A stretch of DNA of 33,465 bases from Clostridia bacterium (lineage in GTDB: Bacteria; Bacillota; Clostridia; Oscillospirales; CAG-272): assembly GCA_017451545.1 (NCBI GenBank), contig JAFTOB010000167.1, forward strand, positions 1 through 33,465, in the 5' to 3' direction. The notes beneath the pieces were generated by a model that saw nothing but the letters and a program-made list of their open reading frames with translations, had not been told where the DNA came from and made no database searches. Positions 1 through 8,582 of the stretch are shown one piece after another. How positions within the stretch are numbered: the stretch's first letter is position 1; each line of letters starts with the position of its first letter. The translations under genes were made by a program, and so were the position numbers.

Positions 1-488
1 CCGAGGGCCTCAAGAAGGCTCTGCTCGAGTTCAAGAAGCTTGGCTATCTTGACAACCTCACCTCTGCCGAGGTTTCCAAGGCCGAGATCGAGTTCATCAA
101 CCAGAACCTTGAAAAGCTTGGCATCAACCCCGGCGATTGGTCCGAGCGCATGCAGCAGAAGCTCAGAGCTTATAAGGAAGCCATCATCAAGGCCTCTACT
201 CCCCAGCCTCCCGAGGTCACTCTGACCAAGGACGAGGAAGCGGGCATCGACAAGCTCATCGCCGAGTACAGCAAGGAGCTTGGCAACAATGCCGATGGCC
301 TCAAGAAGGCTCTGCTTGAGTTCAAGAAGCTTGGCTATCTTGACAACCTCACCTCCGCCGAGGTTTCCAAGGCCGAGATCGAGTTCATCAATCAGAACCT
401 TGAAAAACTCGGTATCAATCCCGGCGATTGGTCCGAGCGTATGCAGCAGAAGCTTCAGGAGTACAAAAAAATTCTGATGAGAGGCTAA
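1..488 (+). CDS. C-terminal part of a helical tandem-repeat protein (partial)
   Basis: The reading frame is open from the first bases (first full codon at position 3) to a TAA at 486-488, so the start lies outside the window. The visible part is two copies of a 97-residue unit, the last one truncated. It is rich in Lys, Glu and Leu and looks fully alpha-helical, with recurring phrases such as LEFKKLGYLDNL and GINPGDWSERMQQKL. Each unit itself looks like two distantly related halves of about 48 residues. No signal peptide, membrane segment or catalytic motif is visible in this part. I do not recognise the family, and function cannot be inferred from the C-terminus alone. The short ATG-initiated frame at 150 is an internal Met of this protein and not a separate gene. 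Confidence 0.85.
   Translation, partial: EGLKKALLEFKKLGYLDNLTSAEVSKAEIEFINQNLEKLGINPGDWSERMQQKLRAYKEAIIKASTPQPPEVTLTKDEEAGIDKLIAEYSKELGNNADGLKKALLEFKKLGYLDNLTSAEVSKAEIEFINQNLEKLGINPGDWSERMQQKLQEYKKILMRG
6..485 (+). repeat. Coding tandem repeat, 291-nt period
   Basis: Identical codons recur with a period of 291 nt (97 residues): the GGC CTC AAG AAG run occurs at 6 and again at 297. The first 53 residues of the two copies are identical in protein and almost identical in DNA, which points to recent duplication or ongoing homogenisation. More copies may lie upstream of the window. Confidence 0.85.
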
Positions 489-505
489 TCCTCAAAAATC
501 AATAT

Positions 506-530
506 CCCCCGACGGCGATGCCGTCGGGGG
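506..530 (+). terminator. Strong 11-bp hairpin after the repeat gene, no T-tract
   Basis: CCCCCGACGGC (506-516) pairs perfectly with GCCGTCGGGGG (520-530) around a GAT triloop, 17 nt after the stop codon. No T-run follows, so it may act as an RNA 3'-end stabiliser or a weak terminator rather than a classical intrinsic terminator. A smaller CCGAG/CTCGG hairpin lies shortly downstream, at about 567-580. Confidence 0.45.
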
Positions 531-634
531 ACACCCACGCTCACGTGAGTGTCGAACAAACAGGCCCGAGAAGCCTCGGACCCGTTCGTTTGATCCTCAA
601 AGGGTCAAAATACTCAATTCAGAAAGGATATCTG

Positions 635-1663
635 ATGAACGCAAAAACGCATTTCCAAAAGCATTACATACGGCTGAAACGTGAGGCGATACTTCTATCG
701 CTCCTGCGGGGCCTGACCGTCGGTCTCGCCTGCGGATTCGTCTCCTTGCTTGTGCTGTGGTTCACAAGCCTTGACGGACTCGTCATCTCGGCCGCTGTAA
801 CGGTGGGTGTCACTATCCTCGGCACCCTTGCATTCTATTTCTTCAAGCACAAGCCCACAGTCAAGAGCAGCGCAAAGCGCATTGACTCTTTGGGACTTGA
901 AGAAAGACTCTTAACCATGGTCGAGCTCGAAAATGAGAATTCGGTCATGGCAAATCTCCAGCGAGAGGACGCAAAAAGAGCACTCAGCAGCGTTGCTCCC
1001 TCACAGATCCGCTTTAAGCCGAAAAAGAGAACCCTGATACTTTTGATCGTCACGGGTGTGCTCTTTGCCGCCATGCTCACGGTTTCGATTCTCAGCGCAC
1101 TCGGTCTTATGCCGAGCGGTCACGAGATCATCGGGTCTGCCGTAGATCAAGCTCAGGAGGTCTACATCTCGGTCACCTACGAGGCAGAGGACGGAGGATA
1201 CATTCAGGGCGAGTCCGATCAGCTCGTTCTTGCAGGCTCGGATGCCGAGCCGGTTCGCGCCGTAGCCGACGAGGGCTTCATCTTCGTTGAATGGGACGAC
1301 GGCTATCAGGATCCCGAAAGAGCAGACCGAAACATAAGCTCCGACGTTGTTTTCGTTGCCATCTTCGAGCCCATCGAGGAGGAAGGCGACGACGACGGTG
1401 ACGGCGACGGAGAGGAGAAGCCCTCCGACGAGCCCACCGAGAACGAGGAAAAAAGCGAAACCGGCCAGCCCGACGATGAGCAAAGCAGCTCGGGCAACGG
1501 TGCAAAGTACGAGGACAAGAACCAGATCATCGACGGCAAGACCTATTACCGCGAGGTCCTCGACATTTACAAGGATCTTCTGAGAGAGCGTCTTGAAAAA
1601 GAGGGCGACTCGCTGACAGAGGAAGAGAAGGCCATTATTGAGTCCTATCTCGGCATAGTTTGA
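635..1663 (+). CDS. Two-TM membrane protein with InlB-like repeat domain
   Basis: This is a 342-aa protein. The ATG at 635 is chosen because GAAAGGA lies just upstream; the in-frame extension back to 428 overlaps the preceding gene and is not protein-like. A basic N-terminus is followed by a pair of hydrophobic helices at about residues 21-67. A charged stretch follows, then a third hydrophobic segment at about 130-155. The segment at about 175-245 (YISVTYEAEDGG, GFIFVEWDDGYQDPER, D-V-V-F-V-A-I-F) matches the divergent InlB B-repeat style of surface domain. An extremely acidic Asp/Glu/Ser linker follows, then a helical C-terminus. It lies 42 nt upstream of the MoxR gene and is probably its co-transcribed membrane partner. 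The layout recalls DUF4175-like proteins found near MoxR/BatA operons, but that link is only suggestive. Confidence 0.85.
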   Translation: MNAKTHFQKHYIRLKREAILLSLLRGLTVGLACGFVSLLVLWFTSLDGLVISAAVTVGVTILGTLAFYFFKHKPTVKSSAKRIDSLGLEERLLTMVELENENSVMANLQREDAKRALSSVAPSQIRFKPKKRTLILLIVTGVLFAAMLTVSILSALGLMPSGHEIIGSAVDQAQEVYISVTYEAEDGGYIQGESDQLVLAGSDAEPVRAVADEGFIFVEWDDGYQDPERADRNISSDVVFVAIFEPIEEEGDDDGDGDGEEKPSDEPTENEEKSETGQPDDEQSSSGNGAKYEDKNQIIDGKTYYREVLDIYKDLLRERLEKEGDSLTEEEKAIIESYLGIV

Positions 1664-1705
1664 TCTTTATTGAACAACACATATAATGAAAGGAAGACAA
1701 CTACC

Positions 1706-2764
1706 ATGATTACAGAACAGAATCTTGAAAAATTCAGCAAGCAGTGCGAAACTATTTTTGCTCAGATCGGCCGCGACGTTATCGGCCAGAAGGAGGTTAT
1801 CGAGGGTGCGGTCATCGCAATGATCGCAGGCGGTAACGTTCTGCTGGAGGGTGTTCCCGGCGTTGGAAAGACCCGTCTCGTCCGTTCTCTCGGTCGAGTA
1901 TTCGACCTCCCCTTCTCGAGAATCCAGTTCACCCCCGACCTGATGCCCGCCGACGTAACCGGTACCAACATCATCGTCAAGGGTGACGACGGCAACTCCA
2001 AGTTCGAGTTCCAGCCCGGACCCATCTTCTCCAACATCATCCTCGCCGACGAGATCAACCGTGCGACCCCGAAGACCCAGTCGGCTCTGCTCGAGGCCAT
2101 GCAGGAGCACACCGTAACCGTAATGGGCGTATCGAGAAAGCTCAGCGAGCCCTTCTTCGTTCTCGCGACCCAGAACCCCGTAGAGCAGGACGGTACCTAC
2201 CCTCTGCCCGAGGCACAGATGGACCGTTTTATGTTCAAGATCATCGTCAAGAATCCTTCCCTCGACGAGCTTATGGATATCGTTAACATGACTCAGAAGA
2301 CCATGGCCGAGGTTGCCGACGCCGCCTGTAACGGCGACGATCTTCTCGAGATGAGAAAGACCGCAAACGCCATCCCCGTAGCCGAGGAGGTCATGAGATA
2401 CGCAATGATGCTCTGCTCGGCAACTCACGGTGACAGCGAGTGCGCCAGCGAGGCCGCAAAGAAGTACGTCCGTCTCGGCGCGTCCCCCCGTGCGGGTCAG
2501 GCTCTCATTTCCGCCGCAAAGGTCAAGGCTCTGATGAACGGACGCTACAACGTCTCCTACAATGACGTCAACGCTCTGGCATATCCCGTTCTCCGCCACA
2601 GAATGAAGCTGACCTTCGAGGCCGTCGCAGAGAAGGTCTCTGCCGACGAGATCATCACAATGATCATCGAGGAGCTCTCCGTAAGATGCGGCCTTGCCGC
2701 TCCCAAGCCCGCCGTACAGCAGGCGGATGCGACCGACAAAAAGCACGGACGCAAAAAGGGCTGA
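1706..2764 (+). CDS. MoxR-family AAA+ ATPase
   Basis: This is a 352-aa protein of typical MoxR length. Walker A is GVPGVGKT (residues 49-56), Walker B is IILADEINR (111-119), and the family signature LLEAMQE follows at 128-134. The sensor region carries ATQNPVEQDGTYPLPEAQ and then MDRF, all hallmarks of MoxR. The C-terminal part is the usual lid domain. The ATG at 1706 follows AAAGGAAG; a TTG at 1670 in frame is less likely. MoxR ATPases are cytoplasmic hexameric chaperones that act with vWA proteins on folding, metal insertion or complex maturation. The next three genes (DUF58 and two vWA membrane proteins) are the classical partners, so this gene is the motor of the module. The client is unknown. 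Confidence 0.96.
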   Translation: MITEQNLEKFSKQCETIFAQIGRDVIGQKEVIEGAVIAMIAGGNVLLEGVPGVGKTRLVRSLGRVFDLPFSRIQFTPDLMPADVTGTNIIVKGDDGNSKFEFQPGPIFSNIILADEINRATPKTQSALLEAMQEHTVTVMGVSRKLSEPFFVLATQNPVEQDGTYPLPEAQMDRFMFKIIVKNPSLDELMDIVNMTQKTMAEVADAACNGDDLLEMRKTANAIPVAEEVMRYAMMLCSATHGDSECASEAAKKYVRLGASPRAGQALISAAKVKALMNGRYNVSYNDVNALAYPVLRHRMKLTFEAVAEKVSADEIITMIIEELSVRCGLAAPKPAVQQADATDKKHGRKKG

Positions 2765-2793
2765 TATAACCAAACGTATAAAGCAAGAAGCAT

Positions 2794-2835
2794 AGAAAGG
2801 TAGTTTTCGAGAACCGAAAACGAAGGTCATAAACA
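2794..2835 (+). promoter_or_regulatory. Mini-hairpin leader element before the DUF58 gene
   Basis: AGAAAGG at 2794-2800 is followed by a perfect 7-bp hairpin, GTTTTCG (2803-2809) and CGAAAAC (2815-2821), with loop AGAAC. Then comes GAAGG (2822-2826) and a GTG start 14 nt after the hairpin. The same layout recurs before genes starting at 8583, 15671 and 24714. The role is unknown; control of translation initiation is the simplest guess. Confidence 0.5.
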
Positions 2836-3735
2836 GTGAACGGTTCGTATTTAAACGACGAATTTTTCAGCCGTCTTGAGACACTGTCTTTGGAGCTGCG
2901 CGCTGACCTTGCAGGCTTTTTCGGCGGTAAGCATCTTGTGCGAACCTACGGTCAGACGGTAGAATTTGCCGATTACCGTGAGTACGCCCTCGGTGACGAT
3001 ATACGTCGAATCGACTGGAACCTGTACAGCCGCTTCGAGAAATTCTTCTTGAAGCTCTTTACCGACGAACGTCAGATGCACACTCAGATATTCATAGATT
3101 GCTCGGCATCAATGGGTAAGGATAACCCGGAGAAGGCGGGCTATGCCGTCGCAGTTGCCGCGGCACTCGGATATCTGTCGGTACATAATATGGATAAGGT
3201 CTCCTATCATATGATAAGAGGGAAAAAGGCCGATAATCCTTACGGCACCATAGTCGGAAAAAGGTCATTTTTCAGCGCGATCAGCGATCTTGAAAAGATA
3301 GAGTTTGACGGCGAGGCTGATATAGAGGCGGCAGTTGTCGGCTGTCAGGATACCGGAAACAATGACGGTCTGACCGTCATCGTTTCGGATTTCTTCACAG
3401 AGACCGATTGGCGCCGCGCAATAGATTACCTGTCATATAAGAAGCGTCAGGTCCTCTTGGTTCAGATAATGACACCGGAGGAGAGAGATCCCTCTTACAC
3501 CGGACGCGTCAACCTTATAGATTCCGAGGCGGAGGATATCTCCGACCCCAAAAACATGAAGATAAACATAGACCTCAGCTCGCAGTTGGCTTACGAGGAG
3601 GCAGTGCGCGATTTCGTCGGGGAGCTCAATTCCTTCTGTAATTCCCGCGGCGCCATGTTCGCTTCCATTTCAACGGATCAGCCGGTTGAACGTGTTCTCT
3701 TCAAAGAACTGCTGAAGGTAGGTGTTATCGCATGA
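2836..3735 (+). CDS. DUF58 domain protein (vWA-fold MoxR partner)
   Basis: This 299-aa protein starts at GTG, with GAAGG 9 nt upstream. The family signature is clear: DYREYALGDDIRRIDW (residues 46-61), then F-K-L-F-T-D-E at about 70-78. A vWA-like strand IFIDCSASM follows with a complete DxSxS metal site (D88, S90, S92). DUF58 proteins are soluble and nearly always encoded directly after a MoxR ATPase; they are thought to be adaptor or client-handling partners. The stop overlaps the start of the next gene as ATGA, which implies translational coupling. There is no signal peptide or membrane helix. Confidence 0.95.
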   Translation: MNGSYLNDEFFSRLETLSLELRADLAGFFGGKHLVRTYGQTVEFADYREYALGDDIRRIDWNLYSRFEKFFLKLFTDERQMHTQIFIDCSASMGKDNPEKAGYAVAVAAALGYLSVHNMDKVSYHMIRGKKADNPYGTIVGKRSFFSAISDLEKIEFDGEADIEAAVVGCQDTGNNDGLTVIVSDFFTETDWRRAIDYLSYKKRQVLLVQIMTPEERDPSYTGRVNLIDSEAEDISDPKNMKINIDLSSQLAYEEAVRDFVGELNSFCNSRGAMFASISTDQPVERVLFKELLKVGVIA

Positions 3736-5690
3736 GTTGGCTTACACCGCTTGGATTTTTGGGTCTTTTGGGCCTTCTGGTCCTTTTGATAATCTACATT
3801 ATCAAGCCCAACTATCAGAATAAATTTTTGTCCAGTACCTTTATCTGGAAGCTCAGTTTGAAGTATCGCAAAAAGAAGAGACCTCTCAACAAACTGCGCA
3901 ATATACTGCTCATCCTGTGCCAGATCCTTATCGTGGTTTCCTGCGCGCTCATCCTTGCACAGCCCTATCTTGCGGGCGAGGACGTTGATGCGGGGAAGGA
4001 GAAGATAATTGTTATCGACGCTTCGGCAAATATGTTCGCCGAGGTGGAGGATCAGACCCGCTTTGAGCGCGCCGTGACAAAGGCTACCGAGCTCACCGAG
4101 GAAACTCTCGGTAACGGCGGAAAGGTTTCGGTCATTCTGGCCGGACGCGAGGCCACCATGCTTGTTCAAAGGGCAGGGGAGGACGAAACCAAGAAGGTAA
4201 CCGACACCCTCGCCTCGCTCCTTGATCCCGAGGACGTAAAATGCACTTGGGGTAACGGAGATATTGACGGAGCAATGGCTCTGGCTGACGGCATTCTTGC
4301 GGAAAACGCAGGGGCCGAGGTGGTGCTTTTCTCGGGTACCAAGTACATAGACGACGGAAAGGTCACCGTTGTGGACGTTTCCGACGTTTCGGAGTGGAAC
4401 GTGTCCATTTCCAACGTCCGTGCGATCCTCGATGAGGGTAACTACAGATTCGAGGTCGACGTTACCTCTTACGGAAGATCTGCTCCCGTGCAGATCATTC
4501 TTGAGATCAACGGCGCATACGGATATTACGGCAGCGAGGACGAGATCCGTAACAACGGAACCGTCAAGGTCGAATACAGCGCAATGCTTGAGGCCAATAA
4601 GCTTACCACCCTTACCTTCGGCTTGGGTGAGGAGGTTGACGTGACCGATCTCAAGGTCAGTGCCTACGATAACGTCTTCTGCTACGTGCAGCTGGAGGAT
4701 TCTCTCAGCATAGACGATACCTTTTATCTCTACGGCGGTACGCCCCTGCCTATGAGAATACAGTATTACAGTACAAAGTCAAACAACTTCATCAGCGGTG
4801 TGCTTTCGGCTATACAGAACCTTGTCAAGGATGACTGGGATCTTGATATAGTCGAGATCAAGGACTCCGAGGATGCCGTAGCAATGGGCCAGGGCAAGGA
4901 GCCCGAGCTTGAGGGCTTTGACGTGTATATTTTCGAGCACCATATGCCGAAGACCCTTCCGACGGACGGTCTCGTTATCCTTCTGGATCCCGATACCCTC
5001 CCGAAGAACACGGATTTTGCTATTGGCGGCTTGAAAAAGTATACCGGTATGATCCCGCTTGAGCCCGGTGAGACCCACCCGATAATGAATAACGTGAATC
5101 CGGCGAATATCGGCGTGACATGGTACAAGCCCATCACCTCCTACGATGGCGGATACACGCCCCTGATAATGGTCAACGGTGCCCCCGTCGCCATTGCGAA
5201 GAACGAGCCCGATTCCAAGGTCTTCGTTCTGTCGGTGGATATTCACCATACCGATATGGCTATTACCCCCGAATTTCCCATGATGATGTACAACATCATA
5301 AACTATTATATCCCCACTACCTTCGAGAGCAACGTTCTTGAGATCTACGATAAGGTCACGCTTAACTCGCGAAGCGAGAAGCTTACCGTTGTAGGCCCCA
5401 ATGATCTGAACGTCACCTTTACCGAATTCCCGTCCGAGGTGGCGGCCGATGCTCCCGGAATCTACACCGTCACTCAGATCCCGATATCGGGACAGCAGAT
5501 AGTCGAAAACTTCTACGTCACGATACCCGATGAGCAGTGCAATATAGTCAGAGAGGTGGATTTCCTGACAAATCCCTACTATCCCCCCGTCGAGGAGGAG
5601 GCAGATATAGATTACGTCTTCTACTTCGCCCTCGCCCTTGTTTGCATCGCGTTCCTTGAGTGGTGGCTCAAATCGCGTGAGTATAATTAA
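3732..5690 (+). CDS. BatA-like membrane vWA protein
   Basis: This 652-aa protein overlaps the DUF58 stop by 4 nt. The N-terminus matches the aerotolerance-regulator (BatA) N-terminal domain: TM helix at about 8-24, the phrase FLSSTFIWKLSLK, a basic loop, and a second TM at about 56-76. A vWA-type domain begins at about 91. Its metal-site motif is DASAN (96-100), where the usual third Ser is Asn, so metal binding may be weak or lost. A long beta-rich extracytoplasmic part follows. A single TM at about 628-645 (FYFALALVCIAFLEWWL) near the C-terminus suggests a membrane-anchored protein with most of its mass outside. It is encoded next to a second vWA protein with intact metal sites, so the two probably form one membrane complex driven by the MoxR ATPase. 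Confidence 0.92.
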   Translation: MSWLTPLGFLGLLGLLVLLIIYIIKPNYQNKFLSSTFIWKLSLKYRKKKRPLNKLRNILLILCQILIVVSCALILAQPYLAGEDVDAGKEKIIVIDASANMFAEVEDQTRFERAVTKATELTEETLGNGGKVSVILAGREATMLVQRAGEDETKKVTDTLASLLDPEDVKCTWGNGDIDGAMALADGILAENAGAEVVLFSGTKYIDDGKVTVVDVSDVSEWNVSISNVRAILDEGNYRFEVDVTSYGRSAPVQIILEINGAYGYYGSEDEIRNNGTVKVEYSAMLEANKLTTLTFGLGEEVDVTDLKVSAYDNVFCYVQLEDSLSIDDTFYLYGGTPLPMRIQYYSTKSNNFISGVLSAIQNLVKDDWDLDIVEIKDSEDAVAMGQGKEPELEGFDVYIFEHHMPKTLPTDGLVILLDPDTLPKNTDFAIGGLKKYTGMIPLEPGETHPIMNNVNPANIGVTWYKPITSYDGGYTPLIMVNGAPVAIAKNEPDSKVFVLSVDIHHTDMAITPEFPMMMYNIINYYIPTTFESNVLEIYDKVTLNSRSEKLTVVGPNDLNVTFTEFPSEVAADAPGIYTVTQIPISGQQIVENFYVTIPDEQCNIVREVDFLTNPYYPPVEEEADIDYVFYFALALVCIAFLEWWLKSREYN

Positions 5691-5705
5691 GGAGGAGGAT
5701 AGGCT

Positions 5706-8453
5706 ATGATAAATTTTGCAATCAAATTCGCTAACCCCTGGCTTCTTCTGCTCCTCATTCCCGCAATAGCACTTACGCTTATTCCGTATTTCAGAAGCGC
5801 CAAAAAATACCGCAGGACCCGTAACCGCATAGTCTCTATGGCCGTGCATATGATCTTTATGTTCCTTTGCATTACGGTTCTCGCAGGTATCACCTTTGAA
5901 TATGACGTTCCCAATAAGGAAAACGAGGTTATTCTGCTGGTGGATAAATCCGATTCAGGATCCCTGTCCGAGGAGGACAAGGATAATTTCGTTTACGACG
6001 TTATAAAGTCGGCAGGTGAGAACTTCAAGGTCGGTGTCGTTACCTTCGGCTATGACCAGATCTACGCCGCCGAGCTCAGCAATGACACGGATGCGGTATA
6101 TAACCAGTATCTGCGTTCTCCGACCCCCGATACCACGGCAACTGACGTGGCCGCGGCTCTTACTTACGCCTCCACTCTGTTCGAGAGACCCGAGGCGGGT
6201 CGTATCGTCCTGCTTTCCGACGGTATTGAGACCGACGGAACAGCCAAGAACGTTATCAAGGCCGTCGCCGCTACGGGCATTAAAGTCGATACCGTTCATT
6301 TCCCCGACGAGCACGGAGACGAGGTGCGTATAGTATCGTCAACTCTGCCCGACCACACCATTCGCCATGGCGAAACCTTTAAGGTTACTCTGGACGTTCA
6401 GAGCAACTATGAGGGCGAGGCCGTCGTTACCATGTACGACGATGCTACCGCCATTGGCGAGTCTCAGCCGATCTGGCTGACCAAGGGCACACAGACCGTT
6501 GAGCTGGATGCTATTCTTCCGGTTCCCGGACTCCACAAGCTCTCATTCGAGATCCTTGCAGACAATGATACCCTTGCGCAGAACAACGCATACAACACCT
6601 ACGTCAATATCGAGGTCTTCGATAAGCTTTTGATCATTGAGAGCATAACGGGAGAGTCCCAAAGCCTCTGCAATATCATGAGCGACAAGAAGGTCACCGT
6701 TATCAACAGCGGCGACACCGAGAAAATGCCCAAGACAGTGGACGAGCTGCGCGCATACGATGAGATCATTCTCGTCAACGTGGCGTATTCAGATATGCCC
6801 GCGGGCTTCGATGCACTGCTTTACGATTACGTTTATAACGTGGGAGGCGGCCTCTTTACCATCTGCGGTAACGAGGAGGACCCCAATCCCAATGACGACG
6901 AGTGGATGGCCAATGCATTTACCCGTGAGGATATGAACGAGTCGGAGTATTATAAAAAGCTGCTTCCCGTGGAGGTAATAAACTATACTCCTCCCGTTGC
7001 GGTCATTATCGTGGTCGATACCTCAGGTTCTATGTATATGCCCCCCGATCAGGGCGGTACGGTTCCTTACGAAAAGAGTAAGCTGTACGCCGCAAAGCTG
7101 GGTGTCGAGGCCTGCCTTGACGCGCTGACCGAGCGTGACTATATCGGAATTATGACCTTCGAGGAGGTCTCCAATGAGGTTCTTGAGCTTACCCCCGTCG
7201 CAGGACGCGGACGTGATAAGGTTCTCGCCGCTATCGACGATATCCCTCAGGAGGGCGGTGCTACCATCTTCACCAACGCACTTGAGTCGGCAGGTAATAA
7301 GCTGACCGCGTTGACCTCGGTGGAAAAGCGCCACATCATTCTGGTCACGGACGGTGAGCCTAACGAGGAAGAGGAAAAGTACGGTGCAGCTATGAAGCGC
7401 AACGCCGAGAAGGGAATTACCATGTCCATCGTCGGTATCGAATGCACAGGCCCCGTAAAAACTCATATGGAGGACATCCTCGAGGACTATGCAGGTCTTC
7501 CCAGAGATAACTTCCATGACGTAAGCGATCTCGATAAGGTCGCCACCACTATGCGTGAGGATCTGATGGTTCCCGAGATCAAGGACGTAAACTACGGTGA
7601 GTTCACTCCCACGGTGAACAAGCCCGGCCACACCGTTTTCAACGGCGTGGATACCACGAAGATCCCGACTTTGAGCGGTTTCTACGGCACAAAGCTGAAG
7701 GAAAACGCCGAGGCGGTCCTGATGGGTGAATTCGTTCCGATCTACGCTCAGTGGAAGCCCACCGACGGCAAGAACGTGGCCAAGGGTACCGTAGGTAGCT
7801 TTATGTGCGACCTGAACGGCACCTGGTCCTCCGAGTTCATCGGAAGTGAGACGGGTAAGCTGCTTGTCAGCAATATGGTCTCCTCGCTCTTCCCGACGGA
7901 AAGCATCCGAAGCTCGGATATCAGACTTTCCCTGAAGGAGCAGAACTATAACACTCAGATGAATATCTTTACCGACGTTCCCAAAGGCGGAAGCGTTGAG
8001 GTCAAGATCATCCCCACCTTCGCAAATGCGGAGACACAGACCCTTTATCCCGTGTCGAGTGACGGCTTCAGCCGAATCTCCTTTGAGATCACTCAGCCCG
8101 GCGTATACACGGTAGAGGTCACAAAGAAGGATGCAGAGGGCAACGTGCTGTCTCAGAACAGCATTTTCAAGAGCTTCTCTTACTCTGAGGAGTACAATCC
8201 CTTCCACGAGGTCGAGGATAATCAGGCCTTCCTTGCGCAATTGGCCGCTGACGGAGACGGCTTCGTCCTGACCGAGACCTACGAGGTGTTTGATAACGTA
8301 GTCAAGTTCATTCACCACGTCATCAACCCCAGAATCGTATTTATAATCATCGCATTGGTGCTCTTCCTGCTTGACGTTGCGGTTCGCAAGTTCAAGTTCA
8401 AGTGGCCCCATGAGATCATAAGAGATTACAAAGCCAAAAAGGCGATGAAATGA
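5706..8453 (+). CDS. Large membrane protein with two vWA domains and GATase-like region
   Basis: This 915-aa protein has the strong site GGAGGAGGAT just before its ATG. Two N-terminal TM helices (about 11-28 and 45-63) precede a first vWA domain with an intact DxSxS motif (D80, S82, S84). A beta-sandwich-like segment (about 210-300) and a Rossmann-like stretch follow, the latter containing YDEIILVNV and GGGLFTICGNEE. A second vWA domain is inserted next, beginning VVDTSGSM (D438, S440, S442). Downstream text such as AVLMGEFVPIYAQW and VGSFMCDLNGTW resembles the glutamine-amidotransferase-like vWA proteins found in MoxR/BatA operons. A C-terminal TM at about 880-897 is followed by a basic cytoplasmic tail. 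It is likely the main membrane component of the module. No catalytic Cys for amidotransferase activity is evident. Confidence 0.93.
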   Translation: MINFAIKFANPWLLLLLIPAIALTLIPYFRSAKKYRRTRNRIVSMAVHMIFMFLCITVLAGITFEYDVPNKENEVILLVDKSDSGSLSEEDKDNFVYDVIKSAGENFKVGVVTFGYDQIYAAELSNDTDAVYNQYLRSPTPDTTATDVAAALTYASTLFERPEAGRIVLLSDGIETDGTAKNVIKAVAATGIKVDTVHFPDEHGDEVRIVSSTLPDHTIRHGETFKVTLDVQSNYEGEAVVTMYDDATAIGESQPIWLTKGTQTVELDAILPVPGLHKLSFEILADNDTLAQNNAYNTYVNIEVFDKLLIIESITGESQSLCNIMSDKKVTVINSGDTEKMPKTVDELRAYDEIILVNVAYSDMPAGFDALLYDYVYNVGGGLFTICGNEEDPNPNDDEWMANAFTREDMNESEYYKKLLPVEVINYTPPVAVIIVVDTSGSMYMPPDQGGTVPYEKSKLYAAKLGVEACLDALTERDYIGIMTFEEVSNEVLELTPVAGRGRDKVLAAIDDIPQEGGATIFTNALESAGNKLTALTSVEKRHIILVTDGEPNEEEEKYGAAMKRNAEKGITMSIVGIECTGPVKTHMEDILEDYAGLPRDNFHDVSDLDKVATTMREDLMVPEIKDVNYGEFTPTVNKPGHTVFNGVDTTKIPTLSGFYGTKLKENAEAVLMGEFVPIYAQWKPTDGKNVAKGTVGSFMCDLNGTWSSEFIGSETGKLLVSNMVSSLFPTESIRSSDIRLSLKEQNYNTQMNIFTDVPKGGSVEVKIIPTFANAETQTLYPVSSDGFSRISFEITQPGVYTVEVTKKDAEGNVLSQNSIFKSFSYSEEYNPFHEVEDNQAFLAQLAADGDGFVLTETYEVFDNVVKFIHHVINPRIVFIIIALVLFLLDVAVRKFKFKWPHEIIRDYKAKKAMK

Positions 8454-8482
8454 TCGCCGCCGAGCGGCTTTGAACCAAAGGC

Positions 8483-8519
8483 GTATACCCGACCCGTGCA
8501 TTGCGTGGGTCGGGTATAC
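8483..8519 (+). other. 13-bp perfect hairpin between the vWA and LRR genes
   Basis: GTATACCCGACCC (8483-8495) pairs perfectly with GGGTCGGGTATAC (8507-8519), and the 11-nt loop can add a few pairs. No T-run follows, so it is not a standard intrinsic terminator. It lies 29 nt after the vWA stop. It could be a processing or stability element separating the cytoplasmic and membrane genes from the lipoprotein genes in one transcript. Confidence 0.5.
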
Positions 8520-8544
8520 AGAGCCCGCCGCAATTTCCAAAAAT

Positions 8545-8582
8545 AAGGAAGGCTTTCGTCACGGAAAGCCGTGGAACTGATA
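8545..8582 (+). promoter_or_regulatory. Mini-hairpin leader element before the LRR lipoprotein
   Basis: AAGGAA is followed directly by a 7-bp hairpin, GGCTTTC (8551-8557) and GAAAGCC (8564-8570), then 12 nt to the ATG at 8583. The best ribosome-site match lies upstream of the hairpin. Folding would bring it to a more normal distance from the start, a possible structural bridge. The same layout occurs at 2794, 15631 and 24683. Confidence 0.5.

Noticed and set aside
428..634. N-terminal extension of the InlB-like membrane protein
   Set aside because: It overlaps the end of the repeat gene, crosses a strong hairpin and is not protein-like; the ATG at 635 has a good ribosome site and leads into a normal membrane-protein N-terminus.
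1667..2830. Long open frame on the minus strand opposite the MoxR gene (similar ones at 4779-5849, 7023-8540, 9390-10577, 12892-14715, 27542-28720 and 29585-30574)
   Set aside because: They are mirror images of strongly codon-biased genes on the plus strand, show no recognisable domains or suitable ribosome sites, and overlap well-supported genes fully.
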